Below are positions 21,001-31,297 of a stretch of DNA of 64,000 nucleotides, in pieces. The stretch's first letter is position 1. Each line of letters starts with the position of its first letter. Location of the stretch: contig OX246749.1 in NCBI GenBank assembly GCA_945910005.1, positions 18,943,809-19,007,808 on the forward strand, in the 5' to 3' direction. The notes beneath the pieces were generated by a model. That model did no database searches. It saw only the letters and a program-made list of their open reading frames with translations, and had not been told where the DNA came from. Source of the stretch: Isoperla grammatica. Its lineage: Eukaryota > Arthropoda > Insecta > Plecoptera > Perlodidae. Position numbers and translations under genes: made by a program.

Positions 21001-22620
21001 GCCGGCTGTATCAAATTAGGGAAGAATTCATGGCTGCCAATCACTTGGATTCATTCCGCGATGCCGTGGCCATAGCAAGTGCCTGTATGCGTACTTTACA
21101 GCAGAATTTTCTAGAAGAAAACACTATCGGCATCATGCCTGCAGGGGGTTATCGTTGTGGCGACAAACACTCGTTTATAGCTTCTATGTGGCTAGAGTGG
21201 GAGTCATATGTACGTGGCATCAATATCATCCATGCGGAACAGGGGCGTGAATACCGAGTCTTGGGATTCAAGATTGATGGCTACCACCGCAACACGGAGA
21301 GCGGAAAGGCCACAGCCTTTGAATTTCATGGTTGTTATTTCCACGGTTGCCCTCAATGCTTTCCCGATCGTGACACCCCACTCAAGAACACGGCTAGTGA
21401 GACGATGGGCACCCGGTATGAGGCCACCGAGCGCAAGACGGCTATCTTACGTGCTGCTGGCCTGGAAGTGGTGGAAATGTGGGAGTGTCTGTTCAAGACC
21501 CAGCAGCAAGCAAACCCAGCACTAGCCCGGTTCTTGGCCAAACATCCTCGCCACGACGAAGAACCGCTCAACCCACGGGATGCGTTTTATGGTGGGAGAA
21601 CTACATGCACCAAAGTGTACTACAAGATTAAACCGGGCGAGAAGATTATGTACTTTGATGTATGTAGTCTCTACCCGTACAAAAATAAGTACGGCAAATA
21701 CCCTGTGGGTCACCCGGAAATCTTCTACGGAGATCACTGCCGTGTTCTCATAAGGGATAATAATAACCTGGATGGAGTGGAAGGAATTATTAAAATGCAC
21801 TTAGTTGCCTCCTCGCCACCTATACCACCCTGTTGCGCCTCGAAAATTACATGACAAACTCATGTTTATCTTGTGCTGACGTTGGGGCAAAGGAAAGTAT
21901 AATGGAGACTGCCCTCACGATGACCCTGCTCACCGCCAATTCACTGGCACATGGGTGGTGGACGAAGTTAAGGAGGCGGTCAGAATGGGCTACAAAGTAC
22001 TCCATGTTTATGAGATTTGGCAATACAAGATCCGCCAGCATGGAGTCACTCAAGACCCGGCCATCTTTCTCCGTTATGTCAACCACTTCCTCAAGATGAA
22101 GGTGGAAGCGAGTGGTTGGCCAGCCTGCTGCCACACCGAAGACCAAAAGGCCCAGTATATAGCCGAGTTTGAGGCTCGTGAGGGAGTAAAGCTTGTTCCA
22201 AACAGCATTGAGGTCAATCCAGGACGTTGTTCAATGGCTAAGCTCATGCTCAATTCCTTCTGGGGTGCGTATATTAATCATGGTTCGGAATTGTATTATT
22301 TACTTTAACGCGCATGTGTATTCATAATTTCTTTTACTGTTTCAGGTAAGTTTGGGCAGCGCGACGATCTAATGCAGAATGCCATCATGGGACCTGAGGA
22401 GGTAGAACAACTCATGAGTGATCCCAACGCCCAAGTCCATCTGTGCGACCCGCTTACAGAAGATAAGTACTTAGCAGCATGGAAGTCTCACGCCGAAGGC
22501 ATCAAGGCGTCACCAAGAAGTAGTATAGCCATAACTGCCATCACCACCACACAGGCTCGTCTCGAACTGTTCAAGTATTTGAAACAACTCGACGAGGTTT
22601 GCAATTGCAAGGTAAATGAC

Positions 22621-22944
22621 TAACACAAGATGAGAGAAATAGTATGTTCGAGCGATTCTACAAGACGACATACCATGAGCGAAAGAAGCACCTTGAACGA
22701 TGCATACAGCTTTTTGACATTGTGGAGGAAGCCGTGTCTCGTAAACAATGCACGGTACAGGTATTTCCTGCACCCTACTCATGCTTTAAAACAGCAAGTT
22801 AGCATGAAAACATTCAACAATGTGTGTGCACTCACAGCTAAACAGCTGCAAGATTGATTAATGGGGCTTAACGTCTCATATTTATGCAACGATGGCTAAT
22901 CGAGACAAGTTCTGCAAACTAAATTGAATAACAAAAAACTGTAA
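22621..22944. other. Polymerase 3' flank and a 54-bp SINE head
   Basis: The flank up to about 22700 is shared with polymerase copy 2. A frame from 22643 (MFERFYKTTYHERKKHLE) may be the remains of the next exon or gene. A SINE head stops at ATCGAGAC (22853-22906); its flanks share only CTGCAA, so the duplication is weak. Confidence 0.5.
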
Positions 22945-23208
22945 AAGATCAAAGAGTTGTTCACGCAAATCGACCTACGAGAATATCAGATGATGCTAAA
23001 GAAATAATTCGGGATCATATTTGGTCTTTTCCTTGCCAGGAAAGTCACTACAGCAGAATCAAAAATAAACTGCAGGGTCTCTCTCCCGATCTGTCAGTAG
23101 GCTACCCAAAATGTGGGGTCTCTTTAATGAAGCACACCCAGATAACAACGTCACCCTACATTTCTACAGAGACCTATTTAAAGTTGACTTAAATTTGAGA
23201 TTTGGGGC
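22945..23208 (+). pseudogene. Fragment of an unclassified transposase-like family (HYSR type)
   Basis: The frames read HIWSFPCQESHYSRIKNKLQ and, after a frameshift, KMWGLFNEAH...VDLNLRFGAS. This matches, from memory, the segment (FPxxESHYSR...iF...NLxFGxP) of a large family of uncharacterised invertebrate proteins that behave like mobile-element genes. A second fragment of the same kind is at 43330-43925. The DDE part is absent here. Confidence 0.5.
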
Positions 23209-23400
23209 ATCTTAACACAAAAAACAAAGCTGCTACTGGTGGAAGCACTCATTTTATCAAAATTCAACTACGCAGATACAGTATACGGACCATGTTTAGA
23301 TGGTATTCAAGTTAAACGCATACAAAGAGCTCAAAATGCATGCATACGTTTTGTATTACAAATGAGGTAGTACGATCACTACACTGCATGTAGCAGGTTC
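23209..23400 (+). pseudogene. LINE reverse transcriptase C-terminal fragment
   Basis: The frame reads TKLLLVEALILSKFNYADTV then RIQRAQNACIRFVLQM, the thumb region of CR1-like reverse transcriptases (FdYadvvygp...iQRiQNaaiRFv). It is only about 50 codons long and runs directly into the next feature. Confidence 0.6.
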
Positions 23401-23682
23401 ATTACAGACAGAAATGTAGGAGCTCTGTTTGCTCATTGGAGGGCAATAATACCTAACCAAGCTCTCGTCATGAGGTTGTGCGTGGAACAAGCAGCATATG
23501 GAGGGATGACTCGGTTAATCACCATAGGAAGGGCCATACTATCATTTCCCGACTTTGCTTGGTGGAAGCTACGTCGGCTTTTCCCAGGTGAATTCGAGTC
23601 AATGGATCGTGCCTTTGGATTAGTAGGAAACAATCGCCAAATGTGGGACAGGCTGCCTCACGCCATTATGCTGACGACTTAG
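23367..23682 (+). pseudogene. Possible negative-strand RNA virus nucleoprotein fragment
   Basis: An open frame of about 105 codons without its own start follows the LINE fragment. It has an Ala/Gly-rich helical segment (AAYGGMTRLITIGRAILSF), an aromatic cluster (PDFAWWKLRRLFPGEF) and a short C-terminal end at TAG 23680-23682. The pattern reminds me of nucleoproteins of mononega-like viruses, many of which are preserved as LINE-mobilised copies in animal genomes; being joined to a LINE tail fits that. The resemblance is from memory and weak. It could also be an unrelated host or transposon protein. Confidence 0.3.
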
Positions 23683-23762
23683 GGGTTATTGATAAGATCA
23701 GGAGGTAATGATTCCCTCAAATCCTACCAAGGATGGAAACGATCATGTAAAATGCAGAATTA

Positions 23763-25626
23763 AAGTCTATTTACTTATAAGAAGCAAAGTGAATGAATGG
23801 AGAAACCCCGCCGAGGTGCGCATTGTGGCCGAGTGCAAGTTGTCACCAGTGACGGCTTCGAGCTCATCAACTATTACCCCTCCTGCCCCCACCACTCACT
23901 CGCCGCTATTACCTCGGCTCTGGTCGAACCTTTCTGCGCAGCACCGAAATAATTACCCCATCCCTTTATCCTATTGTTCAATAAAACGTTTTATTTTTAT
24001 CACATTTTTTGAAAATCTTATTAATTGGACTGCCGCCTGTTGTTCGTGTCTCAGTGTTGATCATGAGACTTTTCGAGTTTTTCTCCTACGATGAAACCAA
24101 CTGTTAAAATTCACCGAAGTGGATCCGTTGTTTTATCACAACACACAGTTCGCCGATTTGAATAAGTTGTTTATTTTATTACTAAACACATTTTTCGTAA
24201 ATCGATCGCCCCCCCATGATTGTCCAACTAAAGGTCCATAATCATTAAACCATGTACGGTACTATAATACATACGAACGGGTTACACCTGTTCGCCCCCC
24301 CCCCCCCCCCCCCCCCCAATTGTATAATGGTTTTAGTTAGTGCTAACATCAACCCACAAAATCCTTCTGAATGAATATTGAACTAATCTAAAGTAATTTT
24401 CCGGGCATTTGTGAAGAATGTGTGATGATGAAGAGGATTTTTCTTTCGCCTCCGCTCTGTACAATCATACAATAAGTATTCAGCCACACGGACCAGCCAC
24501 TATCGGAATGAAATCATGAGCTACCTTTGCTGCAAACACCTAAGTATAATAATAACTTCCTGATGCAATTTTGTGCTACAATATACTGTCTTATTTTGTT
24601 ATCCATGTAAAGTATCTCAAATTAAAAATTATATTTCTTATCTACTAACCAATGAACAAAATGTTATTAAAAGCTCAACACATTATACTGAAACGTCTAA
24701 ATATAATATTTGATTTTCGCTCTTGGCAGGCAAAAGCAAAATTTTCCGTTACCCATTATTTAGTGTTCCTTGGGGGGGGGGGGGGGGGGGGGGGGGGGAT
24801 ATGCGAAAGTAGGACTAGAAAGATGTTTGCAGTTACTTTTCTACAATCGCCCCCCCCCCCCCCCCATGACTGAAGTCTAGATCTGCACTGATGACCATAG
24901 TTGTCGAGTGCGTAGTATAAAGCTAGTAAACATTTAGTAATCAATCAAAGATAGCCTGATTTTAATATAAATATTATTATGTTCATAAGAAATATATTCA
25001 GATAACCAGCTACACGCTTAATATGTTTTTTAAATGAACAATTTACGATTTGTAACACTTCAAAAAACAATAACAAATGGCAAATATATGTTTCTTCTAA
25101 TTGGAGGATAGCGGGGAGGGGGGGGGGGTTCCTAGTTCTTAGAAACGACCCAGTCGTTGTAGACTCACGTGTTGTTTTCTTGTGAATAACTTTATTGTTC
25201 GTAAGGACTGGTTACAGCCCTCAAGTTTTAGCAATTTTTATAAAACCACTATGACGGGCAAGCTACATTAACACATCGTTTAACATTGTTTTTACCGTAG
25301 GAGAAAAACTAAAAAAGAAATAATGATCAACACATTAGCCACGAACAACAGGCGGCAGTCCAATTAATAAGATTTACAAAAAATGTGATAGAAATAAGAA
25401 GTTGTATTGAACAATAGGATAAAGGGATGGGGTAATTATTTCGGTTCGGCGCGCAGAAAGGTTGCACCAGTGGCCGAGATATAAGCGGCGAGTGAGTGGT
25501 GGAAGCAGGAGGGGTAATAGTTGATGAGCTCGAAGCCGTCACTGGTGACAACTTGCACTCGGCCACAATGCGCACCTCGGCGGGGTTTCTCCATTCATTC
25601 ACTTTGCTTCTTATAAGTAAATCGAC
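23763..25626. mobile_element. 1.9-kb element with ~335-bp terminal inverted repeats
   Basis: Positions 23763-24097 and 25296-25626 are inverted copies of each other: both contain ATTTACTTATAAGAAGC, the CCGCCGAGGTGCGCATTGTG block and TTAATTGGACTGCCGCCTGTT-like ends. Each arm keeps a similar open frame (NEWRNPAEVRIVAECKLS). The interior is AT-rich with no transposase and contains homopolymer runs. No clear target duplication was found. Confidence 0.7.
24297..24317. repeat. Poly-C run
   Basis: About 21 consecutive C. A poly-G run (~27) follows at 24772-24798 and another poly-C run (~16) near 24850-24865, all inside the long-TIR element. Confidence 0.9.
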
Positions 25627-25631
25627 TTAAG

Positions 25632-25860
25632 GTGATTTGCATTAAAACAGACTATATCGATGCTAGGGTCGATGAGGTGATCTCGGATGAGGTCCCAGTT
25701 GACGATGATTTTGACGATATTCTAGCACGAATGGCCGAGTCACGTACCATAACCTTTGGTGATATGGCAGTATCCCACCACCGGGCTGGGCTACTTAAGC
25801 CGGGCGCGTCGGAGGCGCCATGACAGTCTGGTTGGAAGTTGGAACCACGGGAGAGGTGCG
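25632..25860 (+). pseudogene. Unassigned frame next to the minisatellite
   Basis: A 63-codon frame (ICIKTDYIDARVDEVISDEV...) ends at TGA 25821-25823; a second frame then reads TVWLEVGTTGEVRLNNLRV up to the array. They may be the N-terminal part of the gag-like gene whose zinc-knuckle part lies beyond the array at 29241-29440, but I cannot confirm this. Confidence 0.25.
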
Positions 25861-25878
25861 GCTTAACAACCTAAGGGT

Positions 25879-28800
25879 ACTCTCAAGGTAGAAGTATCAA
25901 CTCTCAAGGTAGTAGTATCAACTCTCAAGGTAGTAGTATCAACTCTCAAGGTAGTAGTATCAACTCTCAAGGTAGTAGTATCAACTCTCAAGGTAGAAGT
26001 ATCAACTCTCAAGGTAGTAGTATCAACTCTCAAGGTAGTAGTATCAACTCTCAAGGTAGTAGTATCAACTCTCAAGGTAGTAGTATCAACTCTCAAGGTA
26101 GTAGTATCAACTCTCAAGGTAGTTGTATCAACTCTCAAGGTAGTAGTATCAACTCTCAAGGTAGTTGTATCAACTCTCAAGGTAGTAGTATCAACTCTCA
26201 AGGTAGTAGTATCAACTCTTAAGGTAGTAGTATCAACTCTCAAGGTAGTAGTATCAACTCTCAAGGTAGTAGTATCAACTCTCAAGGTAGTAGTATCAAC
26301 TCTCAAGGTAGAAGTATCAACTCTCAAGGTAGTAGTATCAACTCTCAAGGTAGTAGTATCAACTCTCAAGGTAGTTGTATCAACTCTCAAGGTAGTAGTA
26401 TCAACTCTCAAGGTAGTAGTATCAACTCTCAAGGTAGTTGTATCAACTCTCAAGGTAGTAGTATCAACTCTCAAGGTAGTAGTATCAACTCTCAAGGTAG
26501 TAGTATCAACTCTCAAGGTAGTAGTATCAACTCTCAAGGTAGTTGTATCAACTCTCAAGGTAGTTGTATCAACTCTCAAGGTAGTAGTATCAACTCTCAA
26601 GGTAGTTGTATCAACTCTCAAGGTAGTAGTATCAACTCTCAAGGTAGTTGTATCAACTCTCAAGGTAGTAGTATCAACTCTCAAGGTAGAAGTATCAACT
26701 CTCAAGGTAGTAGTATCAACTCTCAAGGTAGTAGTATCAACTCTCAAGGTAGTAGTATCAACTCTCAAGGTAGTTGTATCAACTCTCAAGGTAGTTGTAT
26801 CAACTCTCAAGGTAGTAGTATCAACTCTCAAGGTAGTTGTATCAACTATCAAGGTAGTAGTATCAACTCTCAAGGTAGTTGTATCAACTCTCAAGGTAGT
26901 TGTATCAACTCTCAAGGTAGTTGTATCAACTCTCAAGGTAGTAGTATCAACTCTCAAGGTAGTAGTATCAACTCTCAAGGTAGTAGTATCAACTCTCAAG
27001 GTAGTAGTATCAACTCTCAAGGTAGTCGTATCAACTCTCAAGGTAGTCGTATCAACTCTCAAGGTAGTCGTATCAACTCTCAAGGTAGTCGTATCAACTC
27101 TCAAGGTAGTAGTATCAACTCTCAAGGTAGTAGTATCAACTCTCAAGGTAGTTGTATCAACTCTCAAGGTAGTAGTATCAACTCTCAAGGTAGTTGTATC
27201 AACTCTCAAGGTAGTAGTATCAACTCTCAAGGTAGTTGTATCAACTCTCAAGGTAGTAGTATCAACTCTCAAGGTAGTAGTATCAACTCTCAAGGTAGAA
27301 GTATCATCTCTCAAGGTAGTAGTATAAACTCTCAACGTAGTAGTATCAACTCTCAAGGTAGTAGTATCAACTCTCAAGGTAGTAGTATCAACTCTCAAGG
27401 TAGTAGTATCAACTCTCAAGGTAGAAGTATCAACTCTCAAGGTAGTAGTATCAACTCTCAAGGTAGTAGTATCAACTCTCAAGGTAGTTGTATCAACTCT
27501 CAAGGTAGTAGTATCAACTCTCAAGGTAGTAGTATCAACTCTCAAGGTAGTTGTATCAACTCTCAAGGTAGTAGTATCAACTCTCAAGGTAGTAGTATCA
27601 ACTCTCAAGGTAGTAGTATCAACTCTCAAGGTAGTAGTATCAACTCTCAAGGTAGTTGTATCAACTCTCAAGGTAGTAGTATCAACTCTCAAGGTAGTTG
27701 TATCAACTCTCAAGGTAGTAGTATCAACTCTCAAGGTAGTTGTATCAACTCTCAAGATAGTAGTATCAACTCTCAAGGTAGAAGTATCAACTCTCAAGGT
27801 AGAAGTATCAACTCTCAAGGTAGTAGTATCAACTCTCAAGGTAGTAGTATCAACTCTCAAGGTAGTAGTATCAACTCTCAAGGTAGTTGTATCAACTCTC
27901 AAGGTAGTTGTATCAACTCTCAAGGTAGTAGTATCAACTCTCAAGGTAGTTGTATCAACTATCAAGGTAGTAGTATCAACTCTCAAGGTAGTTGTATCAA
28001 CTCTCAAGGTAGTTGTATCAACTCTCAAGGTAGTAGTATCAACTCTCAAGGTAGTAGTATCAACTCTCAAGGTAGTAGTATCAACTCTCAAGGTAGTAGT
28101 ATCAACTCTCAAGGTAGTAGTATCAACTCTCAAGGTAGTCGTATCAACTCTCAAGGTAGTCGTATCAACTCTCAAGGTAGTCGTATCAACTCTCAAGGTA
28201 GTCGTATCAACTCTCAAGGTAGTAGTATCAACTCTCAAGGTAGTAGTATCAACTCTCAAGGTAGTTGTATCAACTCTCAAGGTAGTAGTATCAACTCTCA
28301 AGGTAGTTGTATCAACTCTCAAGGTAGTAGTATCAACTCTCAAGGTAGTTGTATCAACTCTCAAGGTAGTAGTATCAACTCTCAAGGTAGTAGTATCAAC
28401 TCTCAAGGTAGTAGTATCAACTCTCAAGGTAGAAGTATCAACTCTCAAGGTAGTAGTATAAACTCTCAACGTAGTAGTATCAACTCTCAAGGTAGTAGTA
28501 TCAACTCTCAAGGTAGTTGTATCAACTCTCAAGGTAGTAGTATCAACTCTCAAGGTAGTAGTATCAACTCTCAAGGTAGTAGTATCAACTCTCAAGGTAG
28601 TAGTATCAACTCTCAAGGTAGTAGTATCAACTCTCAAGGTAGTAGTATCAACTCTCAAGGTAGTAGTATCAACTCTCAAGGTAGTAGTATCAACTCTCAA
28701 GGTAGTTGTATCAACTCTCAAGGTAGTAGTATCAACTCTCAAGGTAGTAGTATCAACTCTCAAGGTAGTAGTATCAACTCTCAAGGTAGTAGTATCAACT

Positions 28801-29038
28801 CTCAAGGTAGTAGTATCAACTCTCAAGGTAGTAGTATCAACTCTCAAGGTAGTTGTATCAACTCTCAAGGTAGTTGTATCAACTCTCAAGGTAGTAGTAT
28901 CAACTCTCAAGGTAGTAGTATCAACTCTCAAGGTAGTTGTATCAACTCTCAAGGTAGTTGTATCAACTCTCAAGGTAGTTGTATCAACTCTCAAGGTAGT
29001 AGTATCAACTCTCAAAGTAGTAGTATCAGTTCTCAAGG
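25879..29038. repeat. 21-bp minisatellite, about 150 units
   Basis: The unit is AGTATCAACTCTCAAGGTAGT. Variants concentrate at one triplet (AGT, TGT, CGT or AGA in the + reading). Because 21 is a multiple of three, frames stay open: the minus strand reads LRVDTTT repeated, within a 1,064-codon frame 25863-29057. Rare variants (CAACTATC at 26843 and 27956; ATAAACTCTCAACG at 27324 and 28458; four CGT units in a row near 27025 and 28140) recur at spacings of 53-54 units, so about 1.1 kb of the array was duplicated as a block. Confidence 0.95.
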
Positions 29039-29240
29039 TGGGAGGAGAAATATTCAATGGGACAGTGGGGGGGAAAGGGGATTAGGGTGTGGACTGCACT
29101 TCGTCTGACTTCTCCTCCTCGACCAGTCCGGCTAGGGTGGCCCTACCAGAAGCATAAGCTTCCGCCGGCATAGCTCTCGGGATCAACAAAGCACGCAAAC
29201 CTGCCCACCACGATAAGGTAGCAGTCCCTGGGCAGGTCAA
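29039..29240 (+). mobile_element. SINE 3' part abutting the minisatellite
   Basis: The last ~200 bases of the common-tail SINE (from GGAGGAGAAATATTC to TCCCTGGGCAGG). The 5' half is missing where the array begins. Confidence 0.85.
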
Positions 29241-29443
29241 GGACATACGTGACGTCGTACAGGTACCGTGTCAGAAATGGCGTTAGGGCTCTCCAAATGG
29301 ACCTCACCAAGCACATCCCATCGTACATTATTGTTGGTGGGTTGCGCGCAATGGTGACATACGACGGACAACCGCAGACATGCTCGCTATGTCATTCAAT
29401 GGAGCACTTCCGCGCTGAGTGTCAGGTCGCTCAGTGTCGGTAG
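29241..29443 (+). pseudogene. Gag-like zinc-knuckle fragment of a retrotransposon
   Basis: The frame reads VRNGVRALQMDLTKHIPSYI, then GGLRAMVTYDGQPQTCSLC and HFRAEC, ending at TAG 29441-29443. This is the GxRxvxMxlxxxIPsyixixGxxaxvxYxGQpxTCxxC...HxxxxC pattern of nucleic-acid-binding ORF1/gag proteins of LINE-like elements. The knuckle is CxxC-x4-H-x4-C. The upstream part was displaced by the SINE and minisatellite. Confidence 0.6.
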
Positions 29444-31297
29444 ACAAATCTTCATTTCTTCATACCAATGTTCCTACAATTATGGATGATGATATTACGG
29501 ATAGTATGAATTAAGTGGTATAGCATTACCCCGAAGATTTGGTATTGGAGGAGGACGAGGAGGAGTAGACAGTGGATGACATTTTTATTGCGTTTGTTGA
29601 GAATTTCCCGATAATTTACAACAAGCAGTTACCGTCGTACAGAGACCAGGGCCAACAAGAAAACGTTTGAAAGCAAATCGCTCCCACGATGTGTCTTCCG
29701 GGTAAGTTATATCTTATTTGCCAAAATATTGATCGATAAACTGGTTTTGCCGTGTTCATCCCTACTTCCATTGTGCCATTAAGGACGAACTAGGCCTAGG
29801 CCTACGTGAAATAGGGGAGGCGCACCTGAACCTTTAATATCACAGCATAAGCCTAGACGCGTATTCTTAGGTCTACATGAAGATTACCTATGATTATTAA
29901 GATCTAGCCCTGGCCTAGGCTATATCAGATGAGGCCTGGGCATAAGCTAGGCCTAGGCCCTACACCTAGGGCTAGCCTGGAGTCTGTCCTAGCCTAAGCC
30001 TAGGCCTAGCCTCTAGGGGATATCCTAGTATATTGGCTCCAGGACATACATTGTAGTATACATAGGCCTAGGCCCTAGGGTCAGAGCACCAGTCTGCGAT
30101 CGGGAACAGTCTGCGGACACTCGTCATTAAACAATATGATTTTCAATATATATCGGCGATCCCTATTGGTCTAGTTAGTCTCCCACCCTTCGCCATTCTA
30201 TCCTCTGTAAGATGCAATTTCATTGGCTGAAATTGAAAGCGTAAGTGGGTTTGAATATCCTACTTGAATCTGGTCGTGTGTTTTTGTGCGCGAATTTTCG
30301 TAAAGTTTGATGTCTCCGAGATCACCGGGTTAAGCCAAGGAAGTATTTATTCAATTACTATTGCACATATTTTACTTCATGTTTAATCATTATTTAGTAT
30401 TGAAATATATTCAATTGATGGTATTTAATAACTTTTTTGTAGAAACCGTTACAATCTGTCAAAGATAATGCTAAGAAATGATCTGGCCGCAGACTGGTCC
30501 ATCAATCACCAGTCTGCGGTCGCGGCCATCTTTAGTATCAATTTCGGCGGGTAATTCAACAGGAAAAAGTAAAGGAGGCATTTAATGTATGAACGACATA
30601 AAATAATCATATGTAGCCTACTTTGAATAAACTACAATTAATTAAGATAAATAATAAATGGTCAGAAACCTTAGTTTGATTAAATTACAATGATCTCTAG
30701 ACCTCAGATCAAAGTGCCTAGGGCCTAGGAAATGTCAGGAAAAATTTGTTCTCTCATTATTTATTAATATTTTTGTTAATAATATTATTAATATTATTAT
30801 TTTTAACAATAATTATTAATATTATACGGTAGGCTTTAGTTTAGTTTAGTTTAGTTTAGTTTAGTTTAGATGATTCCGTTACAACATCCAAGTCCAACCG
30901 CAGGTTATGGCCAAGCTGTATTTCCACGAAGGAAAGGGAAAGAAAACACCTGATGGAATACAATGGTAATTACCAGTAATTAGAATTAAAACAACTGATT
31001 GGAGTACTGGTGAATGGGATAATATTGGTGATGGAGAGTGTAACCCATTACTATGTAATGCTTAGTACAAAAGTAGATAGGCCTAACATTCATGTTTGTT
31101 TGTACGTAAAACTTTGTATAGTGGCAGTATAATCAATGTACGTATATATTAGAATTTGTAGTACTTAGTGTAGTAAAACAAATAGGCTAGTGTACAGTAG
31201 TATTTGAAGTGCAAGTAAGAATGTAAGTAGGTATACATTTGATTTTGGAACTAAATTAGGTGTAAGCTTGTGCTAATTTAGAACTGAATATTTGCAG
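29444..31297. other. Non-coding stretch with TAGGCCTAGG runs and a TTTAG microsatellite
   Basis: CCTAGG/AGGCCT-rich sequence fills 29780-30090. (TTTAG)n lies at 30835-30869. CAGTCTGCGGTCGCG/CAGTCTGCGATCG-type repeats at about 30092 and 30508 may be the subterminal part of the pogo-like element that follows. No gene is seen. Confidence 0.5.

Larger units (their letters stand above)
18146..22620 (+). pseudogene. DNA polymerase B gene of a Polinton-like or related element, copy 1
   Basis: Exon 1 (18146-18255) ends at AAG|GTAAGC; exon 2 (18551-18811) and exon 3 (from 18900) have CAG acceptors; a further 81-base intron is 22265-22345, joining NSFWG to KFGQ. The protein has a Cys/His-rich zinc region (YCRPCHVRYKVKDHHKC onward, from about 19277), exonuclease motifs FVFFDIET (~19651), AHNLKGYDGHF (~19910) and YCINDVDIL (~20571), then EFHGCYFHGCPQCF (~21318), and polymerase motif A region DVCSLYPYKN (~21656). 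The frame shifts near 19262 and 21790. The motif C (DTDS) is missing: the frame ends CNCKVND. Three SINEs interrupt it. It belongs to the protein-primed type B polymerases of Polintons and relatives; not functional. Confidence 0.8.

Noticed and set aside
25879..29038. CRISPR-like regular array
   Set aside because: The 21-bp units are contiguous, with no unique spacers, and the context is an animal genome.
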